NCBI RefSeq assembly: GCF_003952665.1
Contig: NZ_CP017946.1
Span: 1,860,001-1,924,000 of the forward strand
Direction: 5' to 3'
Length of the DNA: 64,000 nt
From: Bosea sp. Tri-49
GTDB lineage: Bacteria > Pseudomonadota > Alphaproteobacteria > Rhizobiales > Beijerinckiaceae
Shown piece by piece: positions 1-8,329 of this stretch (its first letter is position 1; each line of letters opens with the position of its first letter). Under the pieces are notes generated by a model. It searched no databases. It worked only from the letters and a program-made list of their open reading frames with translations, and was not told where the DNA came from. A program made the position numbers and the translations under genes.

Positions 1-179
1 GCGAGGATGACGTAGTTGGTGTACATGCCGTTGAGCAGTTGCTCGGCGGCGATGGAGAGGTCCTGCCCGGCGACGAGCAGGTAGAGGATCGAGCCCGCGA
101 TCATCGCATGGCCGATCGGCAGGCCGAGCAGCGACAGCGTGACGATGGCGAGAATGGCGAGGGAGAAAGGCGTGCTCAT
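1..179 (-). CDS. dctM: TRAP transporter large permease DctM, partial
   Basis: This is the first 59 or so codons of the large membrane subunit of a tripartite ATP-independent periplasmic (TRAP) transporter; the rest lies beyond the left edge. The peptide starts MSTPFSLAILAIVTLSLLGL and continues as hydrophobic segments, which is typical of a DctM N-terminus. The ATG overlaps the dctQ stop in an ATGA arrangement, so translation is probably coupled. DctM forms the Na+-coupled translocation channel in the inner membrane. The family call rests on the short N-terminus together with the dctQ and dctP genes upstream; the substrate cannot be read from this. Confidence 0.85.
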   Translation of the reverse strand, partial: MSTPFSLAILAIVTLSLLGLPIGHAMIAGSILYLLVAGQDLSIAAEQLLNGMYTNYVIL

Positions 180-694
180 ACGCCCGAGCTCGCCTTGGTC
201 GGATCGAAGGCCTCGGGCGCCGTGCCGCGCAATGCCCGAAAGCCGAGCCAGAGATAGCGGATGATCGCACCGACCGCGAAGGCGATGTAGATCGCGTAGA
301 CCCAGTTGAACGGCAGCTTGAGATAGGCGGTGCGCTCGACCTTCATGAAGGAGACGTAGTCGACCATCGCTGGCAGCGAGATCACGTAAAGCGCGACAAG
401 CGCGACTGCCGTGATCAGCGCCATGATGCGCCGTGGGCCGGGCCCGACGGCGCCATAGATGATGTCGAAGCGGATTTCCTCGTTCTCGCGCAGCACGAAA
501 CCGGCGCCGAACAGCACCAGCCAGAGCCAGAGGATGACGCTGATCTCATGCGTCCAGCCGATCGGGAAGTTGAGCAGATAACGGAAAACGATCTGCACCA
601 GGAAGACGAAGAACATCGCCCCGAGCATCAGCACGAGCAGGTTCTCGGCCCGGCGCGCCATGAAGGCGCCGAGAGCTTTCAGCGAGTTCGGCAT
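176..694 (-). CDS. dctQ: TRAP transporter small permease DctQ
   Basis: The 172-aa protein has four hydrophobic segments (about residues 17-40, 50-72, 90-115 and 130-155), the topology and size expected of DctQ. This subunit bridges the binding protein and DctM in the inner membrane. The start at 694 has a good ribosome site (GGAGGGGC) a few bases upstream. It lies between dctP and dctM in the usual P-Q-M order, with about 100 bp separating it from dctP and an ATGA overlap with dctM. No substrate can be assigned from the sequence. Confidence 0.9.
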   Translation of the reverse strand: MPNSLKALGAFMARRAENLLVLMLGAMFFVFLVQIVFRYLLNFPIGWTHEISVILWLWLVLFGAGFVLRENEEIRFDIIYGAVGPGPRRIMALITAVALVALYVISLPAMVDYVSFMKVERTAYLKLPFNWVYAIYIAFAVGAIIRYLWLGFRALRGTAPEAFDPTKASSGV

Positions 695-795
695 TGCCCC
701 TCCGGTGAAATTCGGCCCGCCGGCCCCTCCCTCGGCGGGCCACGCCAGCCCCGAGGGGCCAGCGCTAGACCTCGATCGCGTGAACCTAGCGAACG

Positions 796-1779
796 CTAGA
801 GCGCGTTGATCTTGTCGAGCATGCCCGGCGTCCAGCCCTTGGCCAGCTCGGATTCCAGATACTTTTTCTGAGCGAAGTCGCGGAAGGCCTTGAGATCGGG
901 CGCATAGACCTCGAGCCCCTGCTTCTTGAAGAAGTCGACCAGCTCGGCCTCCTTGGCGAGGTGCTCCTTGGTGCTCCAGTCGATCGCGGCGTCGGCGGCG
1001 GCCTGGAAGGCGGCCTGCTTCTTCGCATCCATCCCGTCCCAGACGCGCTTGGTCACGCAGAGCAAATCGAAGCCGACGAGATGCGAGGTCAGCACGATCT
1101 GCGAGGAGACCTCGTAGAACTTCATGTTCTGGACGTTGGGCAGCGGATTGTCCTGCCCGTCGATCGCGCCGCTCTGCAAGCCGGTATAGACCTCGGCATA
1201 GGCCATCGGCGTCGGGTTGGCGCCGAGCGACTGGCCGAGGAACTGCCAGGCGTCGCCGCCCGGCATGCGCAATTTGACGCCGGCGAGATCGGCCGGAGTG
1301 TTGATTTTCTTCTTCGGCTTGAGGCCGACCTGGCGGGCGCCGAAATAGGTCGGCCCCAGGATTTTGATGTTGAGCTTGTCCTCGGCCATTGTCTTCAGGT
1401 CGCGGCCGACATCGCTGGCGAAGACCTTCTTGAGGTGTTCGGCGTCGCGGAAGAGATAGGCCGAGGTGACGATCGACCAGGCCGGTAGCTGGTTCGAGAC
1501 GTCCTGCGGGGCGATGTTCCCCATTTCGAGGTTGTTGCGCTGCATGGCGACGAGCTCGGTGCCCTGCTTGAACAGGTTGCCGCCGTAATAGGGCTGCAGC
1601 GTGAAGTCGTCTTTGATGGCCTCCCCGAAGCGCTTCATCATCTCGGCGCGGATGTCCTGCTCCGAGAACACCGCCGAGAAGCGCAGATTGGGCTTGGTCT
1701 GCGCGAAGGCCACACCGCCCGTCAGCGCGAGCGCGCCACCGGCCGCCAGCAGAGCGCGCCTGTCGATACCCTGTTTCAT
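796..1779 (-). CDS. dctP: TRAP transporter substrate-binding protein DctP
   Basis: This 327-aa periplasmic protein binds the transported (probably carboxylate) solute. The reading frame stays open up to 1959, but the ATG at 1779 is chosen because GGGGAGGAA lies just upstream and the protein then starts MKQGIDRRALLAAGG, an export signal with two basic residues before the hydrophobic stretch and cleavage near AFAQ. The mid-region segments GVKLRMPGG and TPMAYAEVYTGLQSGAIDGQDNP are characteristic of the DctP family. It is the first gene of the dctPQM operon, and the divergent FCD-GntR gene next door is its likely regulator. Confidence 0.92.
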   Translation of the reverse strand: MKQGIDRRALLAAGGALALTGGVAFAQTKPNLRFSAVFSEQDIRAEMMKRFGEAIKDDFTLQPYYGGNLFKQGTELVAMQRNNLEMGNIAPQDVSNQLPAWSIVTSAYLFRDAEHLKKVFASDVGRDLKTMAEDKLNIKILGPTYFGARQVGLKPKKKINTPADLAGVKLRMPGGDAWQFLGQSLGANPTPMAYAEVYTGLQSGAIDGQDNPLPNVQNMKFYEVSSQIVLTSHLVGFDLLCVTKRVWDGMDAKKQAAFQAAADAAIDWSTKEHLAKEAELVDFFKKQGLEVYAPDLKAFRDFAQKKYLESELAKGWTPGMLDKINAL

Positions 1780-1849
1780 GCCATTCCTCCCCGTGCGGGT
1801 TGGCCCCGCTTCGTGGCAGACCATGCCCAATGGCAAATCAGCAATCAAC

Positions 1850-1888
1850 TGGTATTTTATCTTTCCTATGATGATTTTGATTTTACCA
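1850..1888. promoter_or_regulatory. Possible GntR operator / divergent promoter region
   Basis: An AT-rich island lies in the 180-bp divergent gap between dctP and the GntR gene. TGGTATTTTATC at its left end is matched by GATTTTACCA at its right end, giving TGGTA/TACCA inverted arms about 29 bp apart. FCD-type GntR proteins often bind inverted repeats containing GGT/ACC. The pairing is imperfect and the spacing wide, so this is only a candidate site. Both promoters should lie within or beside it. Confidence 0.35.
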
Positions 1889-1957
1889 TAGTGATTGTAC
1901 CTCCTCCGCTCCGCCGCTAAGCTGGGCCGCCAGCCGCTGTTCCGGACGGACCCACGC

Positions 1958-2632
1958 ATGTTGAATTACGCACCGCCGACCGCCTCGATCGGAGAACTCG
2001 CCTATCGCCGCATCCGAGCGGACATCGTCTTCGGGCGGCTCGCCCCGGCGCAGCGGCTCAAGCTCGACGACCTGCGCGAGACCTATGGCACCAGCGTCAG
2101 CACGCTGCGCGAGATCCTGAACCGGCTCTCGTCGGAGGGCCTCGTCGAGGCCGAGGGCCAGAAAGGCTTCGTTGTTGCGCCGGTCTCCGCCAGGAACCTG
2201 AGCGAGATCGCGGCGCTGCGGCTGCTGCTGGAGGGGCATGCCCTCGCCCAGTCCTTCGCCGCCGGCGACATGGAGTGGGAAGGTCGCGTCGTCGCCGCCC
2301 ACCATAAGCTCGCGCTGATGGAAAAGCGCATGCTCGACAATGACCGAGCCGATCCCGAGCTCTGGAAGCGCTATGACTGGGAATTCCATCACTCGCTGAT
2401 CTCGGCCTGCGGCTCGCAGGTGCTGATGGAGACGCACGCCTCGGTCTATGACCGCTATCTGCGCTATCAGATGGTCGCCGTGATCTTCCGCGGCGAAATC
2501 GCGGCGCAGGAGCACCAGATCCTGCTCGACAGCGCGATGCGCCGCGACATTTCACGCGCGACCGAAGTCCTGACGACGCACATCAATGCTTGCGTCGAAC
2601 ACACCCTCGCCGGCGGCAGGCTGCAGGGCTGA
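1958..2632 (+). CDS. GntR family transcriptional regulator (FCD domain)
   Basis: The 224-aa protein has an N-terminal winged helix-turn-helix (about residues 10-75; ELAYRRIRADIVFGRL, then STLREILNRLSSEGLV) and a C-terminal all-helical FCD ligand-binding domain containing an RLLLEGHAL segment and conserved Asp/His positions (YDWEFHHSLISACGS). FCD regulators sense carboxylic acids through a bound metal. The ATG at 1958 is preferred; an upstream in-frame start at 1895 would add 21 unconserved residues. It is transcribed away from dctPQM and most likely controls that operon. Confidence 0.88.
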   Translation: MLNYAPPTASIGELAYRRIRADIVFGRLAPAQRLKLDDLRETYGTSVSTLREILNRLSSEGLVEAEGQKGFVVAPVSARNLSEIAALRLLLEGHALAQSFAAGDMEWEGRVVAAHHKLALMEKRMLDNDRADPELWKRYDWEFHHSLISACGSQVLMETHASVYDRYLRYQMVAVIFRGEIAAQEHQILLDSAMRRDISRATEVLTTHINACVEHTLAGGRLQG

Positions 2633-2644
2633 GCAGGCCAGCTC

Positions 2645-2683
2645 AAAAAAGAAGGCCCGCTCCACATCTCTGCGGAACGGGCC
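2645..2683 (-). terminator. Rho-independent terminator downstream of glpX
   Basis: On the minus strand a stem made from AGGCCCGTTCC and GGAGCGGGCCT (one mismatch) is followed by CTTTTTT. It lies just past the glpX stop and between the convergent GntR and glpX genes. The T-run favours termination of the glpX transcript. Confidence 0.8.
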
Positions 2684-2707
2684 TGCCTGTCACAACAAGC
2701 TATGCGC

Positions 2708-3706
2708 TCAGTCGAGCTTGAACTTGGCGAGTTCGCGGTGCTCGCCATAGATGCGGCGGACCGTGCCGGTGATCGAGCGGTAGACGATCGTCTCGGTCTC
2801 GATCACCTCGGGCCCGAAACGCACGCCCGAGAGCATGCCGCCATCGGTGACGCCGGTGGCGCAGACGATGACGTCGCCCGAGGCCATCTCGGCCATGTCG
2901 TATTTGTGGTTCGGATCCTTGACGCCCATGGTCGCGGCACGCTTGCGCTTCTCCTCGGTGTCGAGGATCAGGCGGCCCTGCATCTGGCCACCGACGCAGC
3001 GCAGCGCCGCCGCGGCGAGAACGCCCTCGGGAGCACCGCCGATGCCGAGATAGAGGTCGATGCCGGTCTTCTCCGGCTCGGTGCAGAAGATCACGCCGGC
3101 GACGTCGCCATCGGTGATCAGGCGGATCGAGGCGCCGGTCTTGCGGACTTCGGCGATCAGCTTCTCATGGCGCGGCCGATCCATGATCAGCGTGTTGATC
3201 TCGTGCGGCTTGACGCCCTTGGCGCGGGCCAGCGCATTGATGTTGTCCGCAGCCGAGGCGTCGAGATCGACGATGCCCTCGGGATAGCCGGGGCCGATCG
3301 CGATCTTGTCCATATAGACGTCGGGGGCGTAGAGCAGCTGGCCGGCGCCGGCCATCGCCATCACCGCGATCGAGCCGGGCATGTCCTTGGCGCACAGCGT
3401 CGTACCCTCGAGCGGGTCGACGGCGATGTGGACCTTGGGGCCGGTGCCGAGGCCGACCTTCTCGCCAATGAACAGCATCGGCGCTTCGTCACGCTCGCCC
3501 TCGCCGATGACGATCTCGCCGTCGATCGGCAGGCGGTTGAGCTCGCGCCGCATCGCATCGACCGCCGCCTGGTCGGCCGCCTTCTCGTTGCCATGGCCGC
3601 GCCAGCGCGCGGCGGAGACGGCGGCGCGCTCGGTGACGCGCACCAGCTCCATCGAGAGATAGCGCTCGATGATCTGATCGGGCGAGATGCGGAGGTCTTC
3701 GGACAT
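2708..3706 (-). CDS. glpX: Class II fructose-1,6-bisphosphatase
   Basis: GlpX hydrolyses fructose 1,6-bisphosphate to fructose 6-phosphate in gluconeogenesis. The 332-aa length is normal. Family signatures are visible: GEGERDEAPM (residues 68-77) and DPLEGTT (97-103), both part of the metal and phosphate site, followed by MAMAGAGQLLYAPDVYMDK. The ATG at 3706 has GGGAG upstream; the longer open frame to 3745 is not used. It lies downstream of hom on the same strand with a gap of about 100 bp, a common pairing in Hyphomicrobiales, and ends at a strong terminator. Confidence 0.95.
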   Translation of the reverse strand: MSEDLRISPDQIIERYLSMELVRVTERAAVSAARWRGHGNEKAADQAAVDAMRRELNRLPIDGEIVIGEGERDEAPMLFIGEKVGLGTGPKVHIAVDPLEGTTLCAKDMPGSIAVMAMAGAGQLLYAPDVYMDKIAIGPGYPEGIVDLDASAADNINALARAKGVKPHEINTLIMDRPRHEKLIAEVRKTGASIRLITDGDVAGVIFCTEPEKTGIDLYLGIGGAPEGVLAAAALRCVGGQMQGRLILDTEEKRKRAATMGVKDPNHKYDMAEMASGDVIVCATGVTDGGMLSGVRFGPEVIETETIVYRSITGTVRRIYGEHRELAKFKLD

Positions 3707-3802
3707 GGGGACTCCCTGAACGCGATTAGCGGATGGCCGAGGCAATTAGCGACCGGATTGGCGAGGATATGGCGAAACGATGTGCGGTCTCGCCTTTCAC
3801 GA

Positions 3803-5149
3803 TCATTCCCGCTCGATGCGAATGACTTGTGGTGCTTCCGCGATGTGACCGTCGGCGCTGACCTTCTCCAGGGCACCGCGGATCGCCCGCTCGCTGGTGG
3901 CATAGGTGATCAGCACGACCGGAACCGGCGCGCCGGAGCGCCCGCCGGGATCGCGCTGGGCGGCAATCTCGGAGCGGCGCTGGACGATGCTTTCGAGCGA
4001 GATATCGGCTTCGGCCATCCGCGTCGCGATTGCGGCCGCTGCGCCGGGACGGTCGGCGACGGCGAGGCGGATGTAATAACCGCCCTCATGGCGCTGCATC
4101 GGCGCCCGCGTCGGCTGCTCGAGCCTGGAGACCGGCATGCCGAAGGGCTGGCCGGCAGTGCCGCGGGCGACGTCGGCGATATCGGCGATCACGGCCGAAG
4201 CGGTCGGACCGCCACCGGCGCCGGGGCCGACCAAGGTGATCTCGCGGACCGCGTCGGCATCGATGGTCACGGCGTTAGTGACGCCCATCACCTGTGCGAT
4301 CGCCGAGGACTTTGGCACCATCGTCGGGTGCACGCGCTGCTCGATGCCGGTCTTGGTGCGCTCGGCGACACCGAGCAGCTTGATCCGGTAGCCGAGCTCG
4401 TCGGCCATCTTCAGGTCGAGTGGCGTGATCGAGGAAATGCCTTCGACATGAATCGCTTCGGCGTCGATCTTCGTGCCGAAGGCGAGGCTGGTCAGGATGG
4501 CGAGCTTGTGGGCGGTGTCGAAGCCCTCGACGTCGAAGGTTGGATCGGCCTCGGCATAGCCGAGGCGCTGGGCGTCCTTCAGGCAAGCCTCGAAGGTCAG
4601 CCCTTCCAGCTCCATGCGCGAAAGGATGTAATTGCAGGTGCCGTTGAGGATGCCGTAGAGCCGGCTGACATTGTTGCCCGAGAGCGCCTCGCGCAACGTC
4701 TTCACCACCGGGATGCCGCCGGCCGAGGAGGCTTCGAAGGCGAGCGCCGCGCCGTTGCTCTCGGCGAGCTCGGCGAGCGCGACGCCATGGGCCGCAAGCA
4801 GCGCCTTGTTGGCGGTGACGACATGCTTGCCGGCAGAGAGCGCGGTCTCGACCGCTTTTTTAGCCGGCCCGTCCGAGCCGCCGATCAGCTCGACCAGGCA
4901 GTCGATCTCGGAGGAGGCGGCGAGCGCGACTGGATCATCGAACCAGGTGAAGCCGGAGAGATCGATGCCGCGATCGCGGTTGCGGTCGCGGGCCGAGACC
5001 GCCGTCACCCGGATTGGCCGTCCGCAGCGGGCGGCGAGTGCGTTCTCCTGGCGCTTCAGAATGCCGGCGACCGCCGCGCCGACTGTTCCCAGGCCGGCAA
5101 TGCCGACGCGCAGGGGCCTGATCTCGGAGGGAGCAGCGTGCATGGTCAT
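3803..5149 (-). CDS. hom: Homoserine dehydrogenase
   Basis: The enzyme reduces aspartate semialdehyde to homoserine for threonine and methionine synthesis. The 448-aa protein has an N-terminal Rossmann fold (GLGTVG, residues 19-24), the homoserine dehydrogenase catalytic domain (YGILNGTCNYILSRM and AEADPTFDVEGFDTAHKLAIL) and a C-terminal ACT domain (YYIRLAVADRPGAAAAIA) that usually gives threonine feedback control. The start is taken at 5149; an ATG two codons later (5143) is equally possible. It belongs to the aminotransferase-hom-glpX block. Confidence 0.95.
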   Translation of the reverse strand: MTMHAAPSEIRPLRVGIAGLGTVGAAVAGILKRQENALAARCGRPIRVTAVSARDRNRDRGIDLSGFTWFDDPVALAASSEIDCLVELIGGSDGPAKKAVETALSAGKHVVTANKALLAAHGVALAELAESNGAALAFEASSAGGIPVVKTLREALSGNNVSRLYGILNGTCNYILSRMELEGLTFEACLKDAQRLGYAEADPTFDVEGFDTAHKLAILTSLAFGTKIDAEAIHVEGISSITPLDLKMADELGYRIKLLGVAERTKTGIEQRVHPTMVPKSSAIAQVMGVTNAVTIDADAVREITLVGPGAGGGPTASAVIADIADVARGTAGQPFGMPVSRLEQPTRAPMQRHEGGYYIRLAVADRPGAAAAIATRMAEADISLESIVQRRSEIAAQRDPGGRSGAPVPVVLITYATSERAIRGALEKVSADGHIAEAPQVIRIERE

Positions 5150-5251
5150 GAGCGGCGGGGTCGCATGAGGCGCGCGGGGAGTCAACGGCGAAGGGATGGA
5201 GGGAACCTGTCCGGAAATGCCGGATTGAGTAGGCGACGAGGAGGTATCGCG

Positions 5252-5599
5252 ATGCTGAAGGTCGGCTCGATCGTCTGGGGCGTGCGCGACGTACCGCGCG
5301 CCATCGCCTTCTGGACGGAGGCACTCAACTATGAGCCGCTGCGACCGCCCTCGTCCGACTGGGCGATCCTGGTGCCGCGCGAAGGCCCTGGGGTGCAGCT
5401 CGCGATCACGCAGGTCTCGTCCGAGGCGCCGGATCACCAGCGCCACCATCTCGACCTCTACTCCAGCGACCGCGAGGCCGAGGTCGAGCGATTGCTGCGT
5501 ATCGGCGCGGCGCTTGCCGATTGGCGCTATCCGGAAGGCGCCGACTACATCGTGCTGGAAGACCCGGACGGAAACCGCTTCTGCGTCATCGAGAAATGA
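5252..5599 (+). CDS. VOC family (glyoxalase/bleomycin-resistance fold) protein
   Basis: The 115-aa protein has the paired beta-alpha-beta-beta-beta modules of the vicinal oxygen chelate superfamily: VWGVRDVPRAIAFWTEALNY at the N-terminus and EDPDGNRFCVIE at the C-terminus. The start has a strong GAGGAGG site. The specific reaction cannot be deduced; VOC proteins range from dioxygenases and isomerases to binding proteins. It lies between hom and a small hypothetical gene on the opposite strand and converges with the latter. Confidence 0.8.
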   Translation: MLKVGSIVWGVRDVPRAIAFWTEALNYEPLRPPSSDWAILVPREGPGVQLAITQVSSEAPDHQRHHLDLYSSDREAEVERLLRIGAALADWRYPEGADYIVLEDPDGNRFCVIEK

Positions 5600-5614
5600 T
5601 GGTTCGCGCTGCCA

Positions 5615-6046
5615 TCACTCGAAGCGGCAGACGACCTCGGCGGCGAGCTTGTGGACCTTGCCGTTCTCGAAACCAAGATAGAGCCGCAGCAGCTGGTTGC
5701 CGAACGCGGTCATCTTGATGGTGCGCAGCGCCTCGACGCTGTCGCCGTCCGCCACGGTGGAATTCTCGTCGATCGGCTTCCAGAACCAGGGCTTCGGCGC
5801 CCGGATCACGGTCTGCGCCAGGAGCTGCTCGGCTTCGGCGCGGCCCATGCCGTTCGGGAAGTACTTCGTCGCGATCTCGGTGGCGTCGCGGCCGCATTCG
5901 CGCGCCCGCGTCGCGGTCAGCACCTCGGCAATCAGGGGCGAATCGGTGTCCGCGGTGCGGCCACGCGAGAAATCATAGGTCGCGAACAGACAGACCAGCG
6001 CGAACAGGCCGAAAACGATCCCGATCAACCGGCCTTTCGAGACCAT
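5615..6046 (-). CDS. Hypothetical membrane-anchored protein
   Basis: This 143-aa protein has one N-terminal hydrophobic segment (about residues 6-24, GRLIGIVFGLFALVCLFATY) and an otherwise soluble, probably periplasmic domain with two cysteines (one near residue 51 and one close to the C-terminus). AGAGGC before the ATG is a modest ribosome site. I do not recognise a family. It converges with the VOC gene with only 15 bp between stops. Confidence 0.6.
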   Translation of the reverse strand: MVSKGRLIGIVFGLFALVCLFATYDFSRGRTADTDSPLIAEVLTATRARECGRDATEIATKYFPNGMGRAEAEQLLAQTVIRAPKPWFWKPIDENSTVADGDSVEALRTIKMTAFGNQLLRLYLGFENGKVHKLAAEVVCRFE

Positions 6047-6140
6047 TGCGCTTTGCCTCTGCTAGCCCGCCCTGTCCGGCTGCTTCGGTTCCCATGTTTT
6101 TGGGGCGTGGTCCAGTGCCGGCGCGCAACACCAGCCATCT

Positions 6141-6227
6141 CGTCGTTGCGAGGAGCGCAGCGACGAAGCAATCCAGGAGCGGCAGCGCTCTGCGTCCCTG
6201 GATTGCTTCGCTGCGCTCGCAATGACG
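6141..6227. repeat. Imperfect palindromic intergenic repeat
   Basis: The left arm CGTCGTTGCGAGGAGCGCAG... continues into GAAGCAATCCAGG. The right arm is its reverse complement (CCTGGATTGCTTCGCTGCGC...AATGACG), with one substitution and a 6-bp difference within the GAG/GCGCAGC tract. The arms are 37 and 31 nt around a loop of about 19 nt. Sequences of the form CGTCATTGCGAGCGCAGC...GAAGCAATCCAGG are, from memory, widespread dispersed repeats in Hyphomicrobiales genomes. In an RNA this would form a long hairpin. Confidence 0.75.
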
Positions 6228-6251
6228 ATGGACCGGAGCGCCCCGCTGCCC

Positions 6252-7472
6252 CTACCCCGCTTTCGGCATCTGGATGACGTTGTGCAGGGTCTGGTCGGCG
6301 CTCTTCAGGAAGCGGCCGACATTGCGGGCAGCCTGGCGGATACGCTGCTCATTCTCGACGATGGCGATGCGGACGTAATCGTCGCCATGCTCGCCAAAGC
6401 CGATACCGGGCGCGACCGCGACCTCGGCCTTCTCGATCAGCAACTTGGAGAACTCCAGCGAGCCGAGATGGCGGAACTTCTCCGGGATCGGCACCCAGGC
6501 GAACATCGAGGCCTGCGGCGCCGGGAACTCCCAGCCGGCCTTGCCGAAACTCTCGACCAGCGCGTCGCGGCGCTTGCGATAGGTCTCACGCATCTCGCGG
6601 ATGCAATCGTCCGGGCCGTTCAGCGCCGCCGCCGCCGCGACCTGGATCGGCGTATAGGCGCCGTAATCGAGATAGGACTTCACCCGCGCCAGCGCCGCCA
6701 GCAGCTTCTCGTTGCCGACGGCAAAGCCCATGCGCCAGCCGGCCATGGAGAAGGTTTTCGACATCGAGGTGAACTCGACGGCCACATCGACCGCGCCCTG
6801 CACCTGCAGCATCGAGGGCGGTGGATCGTTATCGTCGAAATAGACCTCGGCATAAGCGAGATCGGAGAGCAGGATCAGCTCGTGCCGCTTCGCGAAGGCG
6901 ACGAGATCGCGATAGAAGTCGAGCGAGGCGGTATAGGCCGTCGGATTCGCCGGATAGCAGGTGACGAGCGCGATCGGCTTCGGCACCGAATGCGTCATCG
7001 CCCGCTCCAGCGCCGGGAAGAAGGCCGGCGTCGGCTCGGCCGGAACGGAGCGGATGACGCCGCCCGCCATCAGGAAGCCGAAAGCGTGGATCGGATAGCT
7101 CGGATTGGGCACGAGCACCACGTCGCCCGGACCGGTGATGGCCTGCGCCATATTGGCGAAGCCTTCCTTCGAGCCGAGCGTGGCGACAACCTGGGTGTCG
7201 GGATTGAGCGTCACGCCGAAGCGGCGCTGATAGTAGTGGGCCTGCGCCCGGCGCAGCCCGGCGATGCCCTTGGAGGCGGAGTAGCGATCTGTGCGCGGCT
7301 TGCCGGCGGTTTCGACCAGCTTTTCGATGACATGCTTCGGTGCGGGCAGATCGGGATTACCCATGCCGAGATCGATGATGTCGACGCCCTTGGCGCGCTC
7401 GGCTGCCTTGATTTTGTTGACCTGTTCGAAAACGTAGGGCGGCAGGCGCTTGATGCGGTGGAAGTCGGTCAT
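6252..7472 (-). CDS. Class I/II PLP aminotransferase (AlaC / LL-diaminopimelate aminotransferase-like)
   Basis: The 406-aa protein is a fold-type I aminotransferase. GMGNPDLPAP near residue 37, the PLP-binding YPANPTAYTA region around 174, SDLAYAEVYF, and SMSKTFSMAGWRMGF with the Schiff-base lysine at residue 239 are all present. In Hyphomicrobiales this gene is commonly annotated as an LL-diaminopimelate aminotransferase and precedes hom; E. coli AlaC (glutamate-pyruvate transaminase) is the other close family. Which amino acid it uses is not decidable from sequence. About 1.1 kb with two small genes and a repeat separates it from hom. Confidence 0.88.
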   Translation of the reverse strand: MTDFHRIKRLPPYVFEQVNKIKAAERAKGVDIIDLGMGNPDLPAPKHVIEKLVETAGKPRTDRYSASKGIAGLRRAQAHYYQRRFGVTLNPDTQVVATLGSKEGFANMAQAITGPGDVVLVPNPSYPIHAFGFLMAGGVIRSVPAEPTPAFFPALERAMTHSVPKPIALVTCYPANPTAYTASLDFYRDLVAFAKRHELILLSDLAYAEVYFDDNDPPPSMLQVQGAVDVAVEFTSMSKTFSMAGWRMGFAVGNEKLLAALARVKSYLDYGAYTPIQVAAAAALNGPDDCIREMRETYRKRRDALVESFGKAGWEFPAPQASMFAWVPIPEKFRHLGSLEFSKLLIEKAEVAVAPGIGFGEHGDDYVRIAIVENEQRIRQAARNVGRFLKSADQTLHNVIQMPKAG

Positions 7473-7622
7473 CTCGGCAACAGGTCCTTGCGGATCGCCG
7501 CCTCGGAAGGCAGCCGATCACATTCTTGCGTTGGGATGCCTTACCACCGCAGCTTTCGCCCCGACAGAGCAAAATAAGCAAGATTCATCGAAAGCGACCC
7601 GATGTCGCCGGTGCGTGACGGT

Positions 7623-8249
7623 TCAGGCGGGCGGGATGAAAGGCTGGCTGATCGTCTGGAAGACATCGAGCGCCTCGCAGCGGACCGAGTGGGCCGCCAG
7701 GGCGGGATAATTCTGCAGAACGACGAGATCGGGATGCGCATCGCTGGCGAAGCGCAAGGCGCAGGCGAGCGCGATGTCGGCGTGGCCGATACGGTCGTCG
7801 AACCACCAGTCGCCGGCGCGCTCGGCTCGGTCCTGCTCCAAGGCGGCGAGGACGCCTCCAATCTGGCCGCGGCAGCGCCCGGCCCAGACGTTGGAGATCG
7901 AATCATGCAGCCGCAGTTCGTAGAACAGGCTCACCGCCTTCTCGGCCAGTCCCATCGCCAGCCCGGCGACGCGCAGCGCCCGATGGCGCGCCGGCTCCCG
8001 CCGAGGAAACAAGGCGCGTTCGGCCGGAACCAGGCTGTCGAGATAGTCGAGCATGGCGTGGCTCTCGACCAGCACGAGCCCGTCATCGAGCGCGAGCGTT
8101 GGCACCCGGACCAGCGGGTTGAGCGGCGCGATTCTCTCGCCGTCGCCGAAGACCGACCAGGGCTGGTGCTCGAAGGGTAATTCGTAGAGCGTCAGCGCGA
8201 TGCCGACGCGGCGCACGAAGGGCGAATCATACTGGCCGATCAGGATCAT
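7623..8249 (-). CDS. Glutathione S-transferase family protein
   Basis: The 208-aa protein has an N-terminal thioredoxin-like GST domain: MILIGQYDSPFVRRV, with S9-P10 at the usual catalytic Ser position, and VRVPTLALDDG with the cis-proline, followed by VESHAMLDYLD. The all-helical C-terminal domain ends with an IGHADIALACAL motif. It probably conjugates glutathione or reduces an electrophile in the cytoplasm. It appears monocistronic, with TGGAG upstream of the ATG. Confidence 0.88.
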   Translation of the reverse strand: MILIGQYDSPFVRRVGIALTLYELPFEHQPWSVFGDGERIAPLNPLVRVPTLALDDGLVLVESHAMLDYLDSLVPAERALFPRREPARHRALRVAGLAMGLAEKAVSLFYELRLHDSISNVWAGRCRGQIGGVLAALEQDRAERAGDWWFDDRIGHADIALACALRFASDAHPDLVVLQNYPALAAHSVRCEALDVFQTISQPFIPPA

Positions 8250-8329
8250 CGCTGGCGCTCCACTGCGGAACCGCCATTGGAATGGCCCGGAAGGCGCTGG
8301 GCAAGCCGTTTACGCCAGCGGCCATCCCG

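Noticed and set aside
1780-1959. N-terminal extension of the first DctP to 1959
   Set aside because: The extra 60 residues are not signal-like and overlap the divergent regulator; a good ribosome site and export signal occur at 1779.
2702-5599. A 965-codon open frame on the plus strand across glpX and hom
   Set aside because: It is antisense to two clear enzymes and consists of biased His/Asp/Gly/Arg residues typical of shadow frames in high-GC DNA. Only its last 116 codons (stop included) are real, as the VOC gene.
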